Origin: Allodiplogaster sudhausi
Taxonomy: Eukaryota; Nematoda; Chromadorea; Rhabditida; Diplogasteridae
Assembly: GCA_945643635.1 (NCBI GenBank)
Contig: CALZFC010000080.1
Span: forward strand, 1,081,001 to 1,145,000
Reading direction: 5' to 3'
DNA: 64,000 nucleotides
Both the position numbers and the translations under genes were made by a program. Under the pieces are notes generated by a model that saw nothing but the letters and a program-made list of their open reading frames with translations, was not told where the DNA came from and ran no database searches. Shown one piece after another: positions 34,822-47,320 of the stretch; within the stretch, counting starts at the first letter, position 1, and every line of letters starts with the position of its first letter.

Positions 34822-37690
34822 TCATACAGTATATATGGGCTGTTGTAATGGGGTCGCAGATGGGGAGGAGAGGGAGGAGGGAGATGAGTGCTTGGCCAAG
34901 CTGTTGAATGCTTTCGCGGATCTGATGAAAAACGAATGGTTACGAACGGAGGAGCGAGTGGACGGGTAAGCAAGGAGGAAGGAAAGGCCACGAGTACGTG
35001 AGTTACGAAAATGGAAATAATGGGGAACGCGATCAGAGATACGCCTGTGGCCAAATACAAGACGACGCGCAAGTGTAAAATCAGATTGTTGTCTACGAGA
35101 TAAGAGAGAGGGGAGGGAGAGAGCCTTGTTACGGGTAGCAGGGTTAGGAATATCAGCGCGATTGCTGTAACCAAAACAACGGCGGTAAATAAAACGGGTA
35201 AAATAGTTCTGGATGCGTTCTAGACGAAGGATATCTTTCTTGAGCCGGGGAGAAAAGACAATGGAGGAGGATTCGAGCAAAGGGCGAATATACAGGGTAT
35301 AAGCGGAAACAAGGGCGTCCTTGTTTTTGGAACGGAGGGAGCGGATGATGGGGTGACATTTGCTTATAGCCTTGTTAGCAAGATGCGAGCAGTGGGATGA
35401 AAAGGAAAGAGAAGAGTCAATAATAATGCCGAGATCTCGGATGCTGTCTACTGGGGTAAGGGGAGCGCCGTTAAGGTGGTAAGGTAGCTTGGGGTTGGAT
35501 TTGCCTAAATGGAGGACGGAACACTTGAGGGGGGCGAGGGGGAGTTGCCATTTGTTGGCCCAGGATGCAACTTCGTCAATGGCCGCCTGAAGGGGAGCAT
35601 GAGAAGAAGACTTAGTAAATGAGCGAAAAATCTTAAGATCGTCAGCGAAACAACTAGAATGTACATCATGTGAAGAGATAAGAGAGGGAAGGTCGCTAGT
35701 AAATAGGATAAAAAGGAGAGGACCAAGAACTGTACCTTGCGGGATTCCGCTAGTGACAGGAAGAGGGGGCGAGAGGGAGGAGGCGACACGGACAGAAAAG
35801 GTGCGATTGCTAAGGAAGGAGGCGATCCAAGATATACACTTAGGCGGGAGAGAAAGAAGACCAAGCTTATGGATGAGCTTGGGGTGAGAAACACGATCAA
35901 AAGCACGGGCGTGATCAAAGTAAATTACATCAGTGAACTGAGAGTTGGCCATTGCGGAGGTCCATAATTCGAGACAACTTAACATTTGGAAATCGATGGA
36001 GCGTTTTGGCCTAAAGCCATATTGTTGATCAGGAATAATATGTGCATCGTTGCAAAAAGAATAGAGTTTCCTACAAAGCATTCTTTCAAAAAGGCTTGAA
36101 AATAGGGAGGTTATAGAAATGGGGCGATAGTTGGAAGGGTCAGAGTAAGGTTGCTTCTTCTTAATAGGGATAACTATTGACGATTTCCATGCTGAAGGGA
36201 CAGAGGAAGTGGCATAGGAGTAATCAAAGATATATTCAAGGGCTTCAGAGATGGGGATAGCTAAGTTCTTGATAAAAAGCAAATTAAAATTGTCTGGGGT
36301 TTTACACGATGAGTTCTTCCAAGATTGAATGAGACGACAGATTTCATGACGAGGGAAATTTATAGAAAAATCAGAAGGAGGACGGAAACGATGATTGGGT
36401 GGCAACGAAGGGAGGGAGCCATTGTCAATGGTATAGGCAGAAGCGAAGGTGTCGGCAAGAAGTTGGGCCTTATCCTTATCCGTGAAACAAGAGGAGCCTG
36501 AGGGGGAAGTGAGGGAGTCGACTCCTCGAGGCTTGGATGATATGCGGTTACGCATGAATCGGAAGAAAAGGGACTTGTTATTGGATTTAATGACATGTTT
36601 CTCTACGTTCCTAGAATACTTATCCATAGCTCTACAATAAAGGGCATTGGCTGATGCATAAGCTGAGCGGGATGAGTCAGAGTCAAGAGCTAACATATTG
36701 AGCCAAGATTGATAGCGCTTACGTTTGAGGCGGATGATGTGGTTGGGAAGACGGACACCTTTTGAAGAAACTTTCTTAAAGGGAACAAAAAGATCTTCTA
36801 CAACACGGAGAGCAGAAGTGAAAGTTTCATACATCATGTTGACATCGGTAAGTCTATGGAAAGGAGCGGGAAAAGAATAATAATCTAAGAGAAATTGACA
36901 AGCAGCATGGTAATCAACTTTAGCGTAGTCTCTGACATAGGTGAAGGAGGGTTTGGAATGAGACAGAGAGAGGGTGGCTTCGATTGCCGAATGATCAGAG
37001 TTGAAGAAAGGGGGAGAGAGAGTGACGTTTGTAATAAGGGAGGGAGTATTGGATAGGACTAGGTCAAGGAAGTGGTTGTTGCAAGTAGGGGAAGGAGCGA
37101 GTTGGGCAAGCTGACACGAGGAAGTAAAATCATGGAAGAGTCTGGATGAAGGGGAGAGTGAAGAAATGGTGGCCGGTGGGGAAGAGTTAAATAGAATGTC
37201 CGGGTAGTTAAAGTCGCCAAGAAGAATGGTAGGATGAGGAGCAGAGGAGAGATCTGTGAGAAGCTTGACAAGGTTAGTGTTATCATCAGATGGGCAAGCG
37301 GGAGCGCGATAAACTAAGATGATGCGGATGGGGTCGCTACTGAAGCTAGCGTCAACTGCGAGCAATTCGAAAGCGTGGGGGCGAGAAAGTGACAATAAGG
37401 TGGTGGTGGAGATGGAAGAGCGGAAGATGAGGGCAACACCGCCGCCTTTGCGTCTGGTGCGGTCTTGGCGGATAATAGAGTAATCGGGAGAACCGTTAAG
37501 TAGAAAGTTGTCAGGCAAGGAAGAGGTAAGCCATGTCTCGACAATAGCAATGATTGCAAACGAACGGGAGAAAAGGAATGATAATTCGTGGGTCTTGTTA
37601 ACAATCGAGCGGGCATTAAAAGAGTATATTGAGGAATTGGTTTTCCTGCGAGTGGCAGTAGTTAAAAATGGGGGAGAGGATGGTAGTAGT
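34822..37690 (-). CDS. LINE ORF2: endonuclease and reverse transcriptase
   Basis: An uninterrupted frame of about 950 codons ending at 34822. The frame stays open upstream of the first Met at 37518 to about 37690, and the endonuclease start (SIYSFNARSIVNKTHEL, AIVETWL) lies in that upstream part. Endonuclease marks: GGGVALIFRSS, ILLGDFNYPDI, NHFLDLVLSN and SDHSAIEATL with the catalytic N, D and H. Reverse transcriptase: NYRPISITSLFSSLFERML, QYGFRPKRS, FDHARAFDRVSHPKL, SGIPQGTVLGPLLF, and the active site CFADDLKIF (FADD box), then a thumb-like tail with LYIRPLLESSSIVFSP. No stop codons or frameshifts, so the copy may be recently active. Translation start and its relation to ORF1 (overlapping in another frame) are unclear. 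Confidence 0.92.
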
Positions 37691-38937
37691 GGAAAGGGGG
37701 AGTGGGATTGAGAGAGGCGAGAGGGGCGAAGCGGTTGTTAGTGGTGAAGTCGGGGTTAGGGGGGTGGTAGTTAGGCGGCGGATTGGTGTAGATGGGAGGA
37801 GAGGAGACAAAGTGAGAGAGCGGTTGCGGCGTCTGGAAGTGATTGGGAGAGAGAGTAGGAGGTGGGAGAGAGGGGAGATAAGACGCGCGATGAGGTGGCT
37901 GGGATGGAGGGGGAGTGGGAATGCGGCCCACAGCGGCGGCATAAGAGGGGTTAGAGAAGAGGGGAGTGGGGTTGGTGTTAGTGTGGGAAGGCCGGCGGGT
38001 GGCCATGCGAGATTGAGGGGGGCGAGGGGGGCGAGAGGTGGGGGCCGTGCGATGGCCGGGGGGTTTGGCGAAGAAACGCCAGTAGTCGGGGAGCTTCGGG
38101 GGGGGGGGGGGGGGGGGGGTGGGGATGATGCCACGCTCTGCGAACGTGCGCGAGGGGAGGATATAACAGTTGGAATAGGAAGAGGAGTGGCGGAGCTTGT
38201 GGGATCTGGCGATTGCGAGCGCCTGGAACTTGGATGTGGGGAGGATCACTTTCAAAGAGTTAGAAGCATTGGGGCGGGGGTGATCTACCAGCGGGTAGAC
38301 AGCAATGGGGAGACACGGGACACCAAGGGTGTCCAGGAGACCAACGACAGAGTTAAAGTATGAGTAAGCAGTGTGAGTGGAGGTGTTTCCGTGTTGGACT
38401 GGGAGGCCATAGACAACAAGAGCCCGGCGACGCTCGTGTCTGTCTCTAACCTCATCGTCCGTCTCCCGGGAATAGTCCCAGGGAGGGGGGGAGGACGAAG
38501 AGGTGGAGGGGAGGGGGGGGGGAGGGGGTTTCATCAGAAGGAGTCATAACAACATCATCATGGGCAAGAGCAACATTAGAGGAGGCATTAGTGGCAGCAG
38601 GAATAGGCTTTGGGGGCACGACAGTAAGTGGTGAGTTATATGAATCGACTTTGTCCGTGAGGACAAGAATGGAAGCAGAAAGATCGCTGATTGTCAGATC
38701 CTTGATGGCTGCGTTGGACTCGAGAGTGGAGACGGAGGAGGAGAGAGAGGCGATGGTGGACTTGAGCGCGGACAGTTCTTCTACGAGGAAGTCGAGGACG
38801 TCGTCCACTTCCAAGGTGGCGGAGGGGGTGCCGCCGTCATCCGCTGCGGCGCGCTTCCTTCTCTGCCTTCTGCTCTGGAGAAAGGAGGAGACAGCAGAGA
38901 GATCAAGGGGTTCAGTCATGAATGATGACTTAACCAA
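37662..38937 (-). CDS. LINE ORF1, coiled-coil RNA-binding type, frameshifted at a C run
   Basis: Two overlapping frames. The 5' part (38937 down to about 38515) starts near MTEPLDLSAVSSF, has a basic RRQRRKRAA stretch and a coiled coil of about 50 residues (VEELSALKSTIASLSSSV…). The 3' part (about 38534 to 37662) continues RETDDEVRDRHERRRALVVY and a globular RRM-like region with GLLDTLGVPC, then a long Pro-rich tail. They join only if one base is gained or lost in the C10 run at 38513-38522 (G on the plus strand). A second C run of 22 (38098-38119) encodes part of the Pro tract. ORF1 proteins of LINEs coat the RNA and form trimers; that role is inferred from position and layout. Confidence 0.7.
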
Positions 38938-39190
38938 GAAGGGGTCAGTAGATCAAATTCGGTATTGCCCTTGGCCCAAGGGGAAGAGCTATGGCCGGGC
39001 AGGAAAAAGATGTCTGCCGAAGATGGAGGTGAACCTGTTTTTGTGCCTGTTGAAGTGGGTTAGGCCCCCCAGGCACGAGGGGCGTCGCGAAAGGAAGTCG
39101 GGCCGGCTCTTGAGAGGAGCGAAGCGCGGACCGACCGCTCTGAGTGATGCGAGAGCAGGGAGTGTCTGGCGAGAGCAGGGAGTGTGAATC

Positions 39191-40097
39191 TCAAACTTGG
39201 GTAATTAAACCAACTTAGGTAATTAAACCCTAAAACCTACTTACCTCATGGTCAGTCTCATTCTCTCCACTCTGTCACCATACATCAAAACATGTCTTTG
39301 CCACCAGGCAAGTTGTGGTCCTCTCTTCCTGACTAAAAGTTGTCTCCGAAATCTTTAGTAGTCATGACATCATTTTTCTTTATTTACGCCAAGTCATTCC
39401 TGCCAGATTTGTGCATTCTTTATCTCAAAAGAAGAGTTTTTTTCCATTCAAAAGATAGTAAATTCGTGATAGAAACGCATTAACGTCTGAATGTATACAA
39501 TACATTTAAATACCATAAAAGTATTATGTAGTAACCATATTTGGTAAACCATTTTGGTTGTCCTTAGTTTGGTTTTTTGGTCGTAATGCTTGCAAGGTTC
39601 TTTCTCAGAAGATCTTCGCCTTTCTCTCATGAACTCAGGCTTTCTCTAATAATCCATCGTTTCTCTTAGAATTGCTTGTTCTTTCACTCTCTCTTTCTCC
39701 TTTTTTCTCTCCCTCTCTCTTTCTGTCTCTCTTTGCCTCTCTTTTCGTTGAACACGATATTATTCATACACTTCCTTCTCTCTGCTCATAAGCGAGGCGG
39801 TAGGGCCATGAAAAGACAATTCAATTTCTGGCTTTCCAGGGAGATGCCGACGGGAGTGATTGCAAAGGCCAATTAATAGCGGGCGAGAGAGACAGCGAAA
39901 GGGAGAGAGACTGAGAGGAGAGGCGAGAGAAAGAGAGTGAAAGAGAGAGAGAGAGAGAGAGAAATATGAAGAAAATAGGGAAAATCGAAAATGCAATTGT
40001 CCCCATTTTAAAAGGAATAAATAGCTGTATAAAAAACATTCCTAAGCATTCTTTACATGTGATGTTGCAATGAACCATACCACACAACGGATATAGC

Positions 40098-40134
<37 letters not shown>

Positions 40135-40692
40135 GGGAGAGAGGGGGAGAGGGCGACAGAGGAAGGAAATGGATGGGGGAGAATGACATAGAGAGGTTAT
40201 TGCAATATGAGTAAATACGATAAGTGATAGGGTTTACCAATTTACCGTGAGAATAAACATATGTTGTTGTTCCGTGAAGTGATATCAAGTTGGCGTACTT
40301 GCTTTATGTTTAGAAATGAATGAAAAACTAATTCTCTGTTGTTTCTTATCACTCTAATGCGCTCTCTCTCCTTCTCTCTCGCTTTCTCTCTCTCTCTCTC
40401 TCTCTTCGCGTCATAACTTACCTTCCCTGCCCAGCTCCTCGTTGCTTTTCTTTCTTCTTTCTTTCTAATCTGCACTTTGTGGAAGTTTCGTGACAGCTCA
40501 CCATGGCTTGTCAAGGATTCCGCGTGCGTCTACACGCTTTCTTCTTTCTTCGCTCCCTCTCTCGAATTTCCACTCTCTTTCTCTCTCATTCTTTTTCTTT
40601 TTCCTCCTCTCTCTCTCCCTCTTTCTCAATATTTATTTCTCAGTTCTCTCTCTCTCTCTTATTATTTCACTCTTTCCTCTTTCTCTCTATCG

Positions 40693-40738
<46 letters not shown>

Positions 40739-42549
40739 GACACGCGCCCCACTGCTCATTCCTTGAAGCTCTCCATTCTTCTTATTCCGCTTTCGAATTC
40801 TGCTGCCTGTTTCTCCTTCCTCTTCCTTATTTATTTCTCGTTATTTCACTATCTCTTTTATGTGTTTTGTTTGCAGCATTCATTATCTCATTCATTTCGA
40901 CTTTTACTCCCTCAGCTCTCGTATTTTCATTTTTGAAAATACGAGAGCTGAGAGAGTAAAAGTCGAAATCCTACTCTGATGCTTTTGCCCTCATTCTTCT
41001 CTCTCTCGAATCCTTGAATCTCAACGACATTTATCTATCCATAGTTATTTTCATATATTACGTATTGTTAGCATTTTCCTGAGCACATAACCCAGTTTAT
41101 TTCTTCTGTATCTTCGTCCACAAAAGAGAGCTCCCTAATTCAACTTCAACTTCACTGTTTTTCTGATCAAATGATCTTTGTATGATGAAACGAAAATTGA
41201 GAATCTCTCAAATAATTTTTTTATTATTCGACAAAAATGGCAGAATGTCTGTAAACATCTCAGCTTCCCAATACATCGAAGAGTAAGGAAAGAAGGAAAC
41301 AGAGAAGGGAGAGAAACTCTAAATTAGTGTGTCGCAAGACCACGACTGATTGCAATAACGCCTCCCTAAAATATTAGTAATAGAGTACTTCTCTCTCTCT
41401 CCCTCTCTCTCTCTCTCCTCCATCTATCACTCTCTCTTTTACAAATATGCATCTCTCTCTCTCTATTTCTCTCACTTTCTATCTCTCTCCCCACTCGTTT
41501 CTAGTCTGTGATAGAACCATGAACATGCACTCCATGCATTTCGTTGCCCCCCAGTCAGATACTGCCAGTTATTCTTGTGCCCTAAGTGCCACCGGTCATA
41601 CTCCAGGAGCACATTAAAGACATTTCCGATTCCTGTCTTTCTCTATTCTCTGCTTCTCTGTCACTCTCCCATACTTGCTGTTTATTCTCTCTCTCTCTCT
41701 TCTCTCTCACTCTCTCTCTCTATCTCTCTAGATTTTCTTTTCGCTCTCACAGTATCCCTCCCTCACGCTGTTCCTCACTTCCCCTCCCTCGTCTTTTATG
41801 CAGCAGAGCTCTTACAAGTCTACCAAGTTCTTTCCATTATTGCGACATTCTCCTTGCTAAACGAATTGCATAATAAATGTTCCTAAAATACTTTTACTGC
41901 TTTAAATCTGAGCAACGTTGTAAGTTATGTAAATTCTTATGTATGTATATTGAGTTTTGCGATAAGTGGAATTTTACAAAAACTGTTCGTTTCGCTGTGT
42001 CATTTCTCCTTCTTACATTTCTTGTTGGAAAGCTGCGGCTCGAGTAGAATGAAAGCTAAAGAGTTGAGGCGGCGCAACCAAAATGTTCAAAAGGCAGCGC
42101 TCCAGTTGGTCTCCCCGTTATTCCCTTCACCCGAGCTTCATTGTTAGCGAACAATGTTCAGCCCTGACTTCAGTGCAATTTTAATTCGAAGACTTTCGTG
42201 AACGCTCGACATAAGAGTCTTTCGTCAAAAAATCGCAAGCTCTTTTCTCTCTATTTATCTCATTTTCGCTCTTGCTCTTTCTCTTCTTATTTCTGTCTCT
42301 GTGTCTCTCTATTATCTACTTGTTTCTCTTTCTTAGAATTTGAAAGCCGAGGCTCTCCCGCTAAAAATTCTCTCGCCAAATATATTTTTTTAACTAAATT
42401 ATTTTTTTTGGCGTGATCTACAAAATTAATTTATTTTGCTAACTTATTTAGTACATTGATGGTTATCTTCTCCTATTGTATGTTTCCATAACTCCATTTA
42501 GTATCTCTTACTCACTCCTTCTCTCTCTCCCCTTTTCTTTCATCTTCAG
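39191..42549. other. Gene-poor, microsatellite-rich stretch
   Basis: No exon I can support. Contains (GA)n at 39935-39962 and 40099-40132, CT tracts at 39690-39740, 40370-40405, 40560-40735, 41390-41490 and 41690-41730, and a near-perfect hairpin at 40894-40969. ORFs are Ser-Leu translations of the CT tracts. Parts near 42000-42120 look unique but carry no clear coding signal. Confidence 0.45.
40894..40969. repeat. Near-perfect 36-bp hairpin with 4-nt loop
   Basis: Left arm 40894-40929 and right arm 40934-40969 are complementary over 36 pairs with one mismatch (a C opposite an A on the plus strand, which would be a G-U pair in a minus-strand transcript). Loop TTTT. The core reads GAGAGCTGAG on the right arm. 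No target duplication or known family seen. Confidence 0.9.
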
Positions 42550-45218
42550 ATGCTCAGCTGGCTGCTTCTGTTCTTCTCTGCATCCACAGTTGCTGCTGCT
42601 CCTCAGACCGGCTGCTTCCTCAAATGCAAGGACAATTATGTCTGTTGTTGCATTCGTCTTTAATGATTTCTTTAAATTGTTTGCTTTTCGAAATGTGTTA
42701 ATACATACATATATTAAATTCTACGAAGTTTTTAATTTAACTCATTTCCAATGACTATTGTACAATATGTCATCCATTTTCTCAAAGTACGATGTTTCAA
42801 TTTCCAGATGAATGAGATGTCCTCGGAAATGAGAGACTCCTCTGTTGAATGGTCACACGAAATGGTCACTCCGCTACAGGTCTTATATTATTACATTGTA
42901 TTTTATTGTATACTTAATATGTCATTCTTGTACAAGTATTCCAATAAATAGAAAATAGCAACTATGCAAATGAGTCAGTTCAGAATCTCCTTCTCGCGGA
43001 CGGAAGGCGTGGCCTGCTGCTTAGGCGACTGAATCGAATTTGCAGGTATGTACTATATACATGCATACTTACTATATATGTTTGTACATACATGCATTCA
43101 AAGATATGACGATCTAAGACGATGTCGACTAACAAATTTAATTTTGTCAGTAATGGAATATGCTAAATTTCCGGAACGCTGATATGGCAGATACTAAATT
43201 TCAGGGAACGCTGATTTTGAATATTCTAAATTCCGGCAACACTGAATAGGACCATTCTAATTTCCCGAGACGTTGATATGGAATATTCGGAATTCCGGCT
43301 ACCCTGATTTGGAATATTTTAAATTCCGGGAACTCTGGTTAAAGGAGGGCGAGATATGAGACATTTTACGTATTTTCGAATAGTTTTCAGCATATAGATA
43401 AAGGCTATGCACATGAAAGACCACAAAAAAGTTTCACATTAAAGTATATGCACTTGAAAGTGCAACTTTTGAATCAAATTCATATTGGTGTCTCAGTGCA
43501 AAAATGTGGTGTACACAGTAACTAGGGTACATTTACCATCGCGGGAAGATAAAATTTACAAAGACACCGCAACTTTGACATTTTAGTGAGCTTAAAGTTT
43601 TTGTGTTAGGTTTTCTGTAAAAACTTTTAGCGAGAACAAAACAACATTAAAATAGTCAAACAGAATTGACATCCTGCTTTGGAAAAAACCATGCATTTGG
43701 CCACAAGTCTACCGTACATCTTAGTTTGCTCCGATGAACTTCCATTCGAGATTTTTGCATTTTTGAACGCATATTAGTAAATTTTCGGTGATCGCCCTTC
43801 TTTAAGACTATTCAAATTCAAAGAATGCTGATTTTTAATATTCTAAATTCTCGGAACACAGATTTGGAATATTCTGAATTCGGGGAACTCTAATTAGGAG
43901 CATTCTAAATTCAGGGAATGTGAACATGGAATATTCTAAATTCAGTGAACTCTGATTATGACCATTCAAAATTCCGGGACATATTTTCGACTTGGTATGT
44001 ACATATACTGAAGAAGAAGAAGAAAAGCTAATTTTCAAGTGATATCTCATATCTCTTTAGATGAAATTTTTATATTTTATTTGCTTTATTTACAATATTT
44101 GAAATGAAAATTTGTCTTTTTTGTAATGCTAAGTACATACTCCTCAGGCTCAGTGAGACCTACACTCGTTGTCTGCACACTTGCGAGGACGGGCCGGGCA
44201 GGCAGATTCTGCTACAGGGACAGCGAGCATGGACTGTCATCTGCGGAGACTTCCGTAATGATACTGGTTAGAGAGGCAGAGAATGAACGAGCAAGTGGGA
44301 GAGAGAGAGAGAGAGATTTCAGAGAGAGAGAGCCAGCATACAACCTAGAACCATCAAGTGAAAAATAGGTTTCAAAATATCAATACCAAAAATTAACTGA
44401 AATTGAACGAAACAATGTCTTGAGAGGTATGTAATTATTTAATTCTAAATCATGTTGGTAATAAGTCATGCTTGAAGAGTTTCGCACGATAACGGTGGCG
44501 TGCTGGGCACTGCAGGGCACGGAGATGGCGCGGAGATGCGAGGGGCCGGCCGGGCAGCTTCAGGCAGACGCCATTCGGCTTCTTCAGGCTAGTGACAATA
44601 ACAGATATGGATGTCCTTGAAGCTCAAGATAAAAATTATCACTTAAAAGCCTCTTATTTAATTAAAATTATCTTTTTGTAATACCTATTTGTTCGTTTCA
44701 TAATGAGTAAATTCGCCGGATTACTCTGAAATTATTTATTTCAGAGTGGCGTCACTACACTCACAGCACATCTCTCCGAATTCTGCAGGTACTCTTATAA
44801 TTTTATTAAAAGTAATATTCGTAATTTATTTTTCGCGGAGTCATCATCACATTTTGTTCTTCAGCAGCACGCACGACTACGACCGCTGCGTCACCCTCCA
44901 GAATCTCGACTTTTGCGGCCCTTCAGCTGCGCGCTTTCTCATGAAACTCACGCATGAGACTTCTCAGTTAGCATATCTTTGAAGAATAAAAAAAGACAAC
45001 AAATTCAAAATTGCAGCGCCCTGATCGACTTGCTCGACCAGACGACGAAGCTGGAGCCGCTTCCAAGGGAGTGTCGAGAATGGCTGAATCAGAAGGGAAT
45101 GACTTGGCAACGGGCCAAATCCTCCCTGAGAACTCTCAGGAATGGCTCGGCTATCTTGTGCATCTTTAGCATTATCGCACTCATAAATGCAGTAGTCTTA
45201 TTTCTACAACTCTATTGA
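42550..45218 (+). CDS. Cysteine-rich secreted or membrane-anchored protein (7 exons), family uncertain
   Basis: The exon set joins in one frame: 42550-42639, 42808-42879, 44134-44235, 44516-44587, 44745-44788, 44865-44966, 45017-45218 (TGA), about 227 residues. Start ATG follows an acceptor directly (CTTCAG|ATG), as with a trans-splice site. Residues 1-17 (LSWLLLFFSASTVAAA) are a clear signal peptide. Cysteines recur in pairs: CFLKCKDNY, RCLHTCEDG, RRCEGP, SEFC, DRCVTLQNLDFC, PRECREW. The C-terminus (about 22 residues, ILCIFSIIALINAVVLFLQLY) is a membrane segment or GPI-anchor signal. The pattern loosely recalls nematode chondroitin-proteoglycan (CPG4-type) domains, unproven. Weak points: exon 3 uses an AAG acceptor and a GTCATC donor, and exon 4 needs a GC donor. 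AATAAA at 45442-45447 suits the 3' end. Intron 2 (1.25 kb) holds minisatellite arrays. Confidence 0.6.
43150..43345. repeat. Degenerate ~33-bp minisatellite, first block
   Basis: About six imperfect copies of a unit like TTCTAAATTCCGGGAACACTGATTTGGAATA, in head-to-tail order, inside intron 2 of the cysteine-rich gene. Confidence 0.7.
43800..43985. repeat. Degenerate ~33-bp minisatellite, second block
   Basis: Another five to six copies of the same unit in the same direction, 450 bp after the first block. The sequence between is unrelated. Reading frames here (PEFRM…VPRIQNIPN) are repeat translations. Confidence 0.7.
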
Positions 45219-46985
45219 TCGATACTATTCTTCTTACTTGTTATTATTGTATGTACATAGTGCTGCTATACGATACTTTTAGATTCATTGCTCACTGGCA
45301 AAATTCTCACAAAATTCTCTTATTCTTTTGATAAGATTGATGTGCTCCAATGACAGCTTTCATGGTACGGGTTCATTTTTTTATTTCTGTTCATCTTTGG
45401 TTTCTGTAAATACTGCCAAGGGCTGAATTTAAAAAAAGACCAATAAATTTATTAAATGAATAATTCAGCATAGTAGCAGCACGCTGAGTGCTTATATTTA
45501 TGTTAATAACGATGTTCTCACAATCTTTGGCGTCTCTGCAAGACAAAGAGGCTGAAGATTCTCCTTTGATCTGGTTGTGCAATCTGATATGCATACCGAG
45601 AGGTTGGCATACTGTAGCGAGGAGTTGGCCGACAAGAGACATGCGGAGATGATTGGAGGTGGGGCTGATCTGCAAAAGAGAGAGAGAGAGAGAGAGATAG
45701 AGAAAGAAGGAGGAAGAGAGAGGAAGACCAAAGTAGAGCAAAGACGGGTCACCTGGTGTTGTCTGCAGATTGGGATCTAATCAGCGTCTTCCCCCTCGCC
45801 GCCTCTCCAGTGAAAGACAACCCGGCCGCTGCCCGGCCGTGGCTCTTTCGCCCTGCAATTATCACCTGAGAAGATCTTCATGCCAATCAGATCAAGGATG
45901 CCGAAACTTTTGGTACCATCTGCTCCGTACAATCACCCAGCCACTATTTATGTACATATATGCCATTGTACTCTCAGACTCATCAATGAAATGTTTTCTA
46001 AGTTTCTTTTACCTGATTCTTTGAAGTCTTTGCTAAACAAGCAGTTCTTGCAATTAGGGATTCTTTTCGCTTGAAAGTGAAAAAAAAACTTTTTAAAAAG
46101 CCTAAAATTTCGCCTGTGTGAACTAAAGAAGAGATTACATAGTGGAATTAAATAAAAAAAGATTGTACATACACAATTATGGCCGCCGGAATGTGATGAA
46201 GAGGCATTTCTTCAAAGTCTCACCATCCTGAATCCCCTTTCCGTGGAACGAATTCCCCACTCACGTATGTCATATTATCCCTGCTGTTAATCCTCTCCAT
46301 ATCCGAGCTTCTCTCTTCCTCATTCCTACGGTTGCTTGGCTTAGTTTCTACTTTTCTCATTTGCAACGGTGACAGATCCTCAAGAGAATGAAGCTCCGAA
46401 TTACCCTTTTCTCGACCTTTCGCCAACTCTCTCTCTCTCTCTCGCTCTCTTTCTCTCTTCTGCTCTCTTTCACCCTCTCCAATCTCCCTCTCACTCTTTA
46501 GTAATTCTCTTGCTCTATCACAGGGTATGTGTTGCGCCTCGGGGGGGGGGGGAGGAATGAGCTGAAATTGGACTCATCCATTCTCACGCATTCATTCAGG
46601 CTTCATGGCACTGTGCGGTCATCTCTCTCTCTCTCTCTCTCTCTCTCGCTCTCTTTCTCTCTTTATCTCTCTTTCTCTCTCCCTCTCAATCTATCCGTTT
46701 CTCTTTCTCACTCTGGCACTCTGTGCTCTCTCCTTTTCACCGCTCTATCGACCCATCAAAATCCGCCTCGATCAACGTGACAGGTTGCGTGAAGCAGAGC
46801 GCGAAATGAAACACGGCGAGGCTGCTTTATTCTTATTCCTTATTCTTATATTCTGTACAAGAGCATGAAGATGAAAAGCAGCTGAATCCTCTTTGCAATT
46901 CCTTCGGTGAATTATCCAAAGGTCAGCTAAACACAAACATCACAGTATTCCTTCATTCTGTTCTAATCGATAAAGATAGGATAAT

Positions 46986-47320
46986 GGTGCATTATGGGGT
47001 CACTAATGCATTGAATATTCTTAAGATTCTCTGGCACTCGTAGTGTAAAGGTTCGTATAATGTTAATGTTTTTTTGAAATCAGTTTTTTTCTCCACAAAG
47101 AATACAACAATTAACAAAAAAAACATAATTTTTTGACATCATAATTTTTCCATTTTTTTTTTCATTTGGTACATTATTTTCAAGACACGTACGAATTTTT
47201 CAAAATTTCAAGGTGTACTCGTTTTTCAATGTAAAGAATGATTTTTTTTTTGTTGTTGAGAATTCTATATATACATACATTTTCAATGCATTCTTGACCC
47301 CATAATGGTAGGCAGCACCG
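46986..47320. repeat. Small foldback with ~45-bp arms
   Basis: CATTATGGGGTCACTAATGC at about 46990 is mirrored by a TTGACCCCATAATGG-containing arm at 47290-47318, with GGTGC/GCACC at the outer edges. The interior is T-rich. No matching target duplication; probably a decayed MITE. Confidence 0.6.

Larger units (their letters stand above)
34700..39190 (-). mobile_element. Non-LTR (LINE) retrotransposon, about 4.5 kb, apparently full length
   Basis: Runs right to left. The 5' end is near 39148-39186, where a GAGAGCAGGGAGTGT unit is present twice in tandem. ORF1 (coiled coil plus a folded part) is followed by ORF2 (endonuclease and reverse transcriptase), and a 3' tail at about 34700-34740 is rich in ATCA/ATTC short repeats rather than a poly(A). 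No LTRs. Apurinic-type endonuclease with reverse transcriptase and no RNase H or zinc knuckle seen places it broadly with Jockey/CR1-type LINEs. Target duplications could not be assigned. Base composition is C-rich on its coding strand, unlike the AT-rich flanks, as expected of a recent arrival. Confidence 0.88.

Noticed and set aside
37668..38363. 231-aa plus-strand Gly/Arg-rich ORF
   Set aside because: Antisense shadow of the Pro-rich LINE ORF1.
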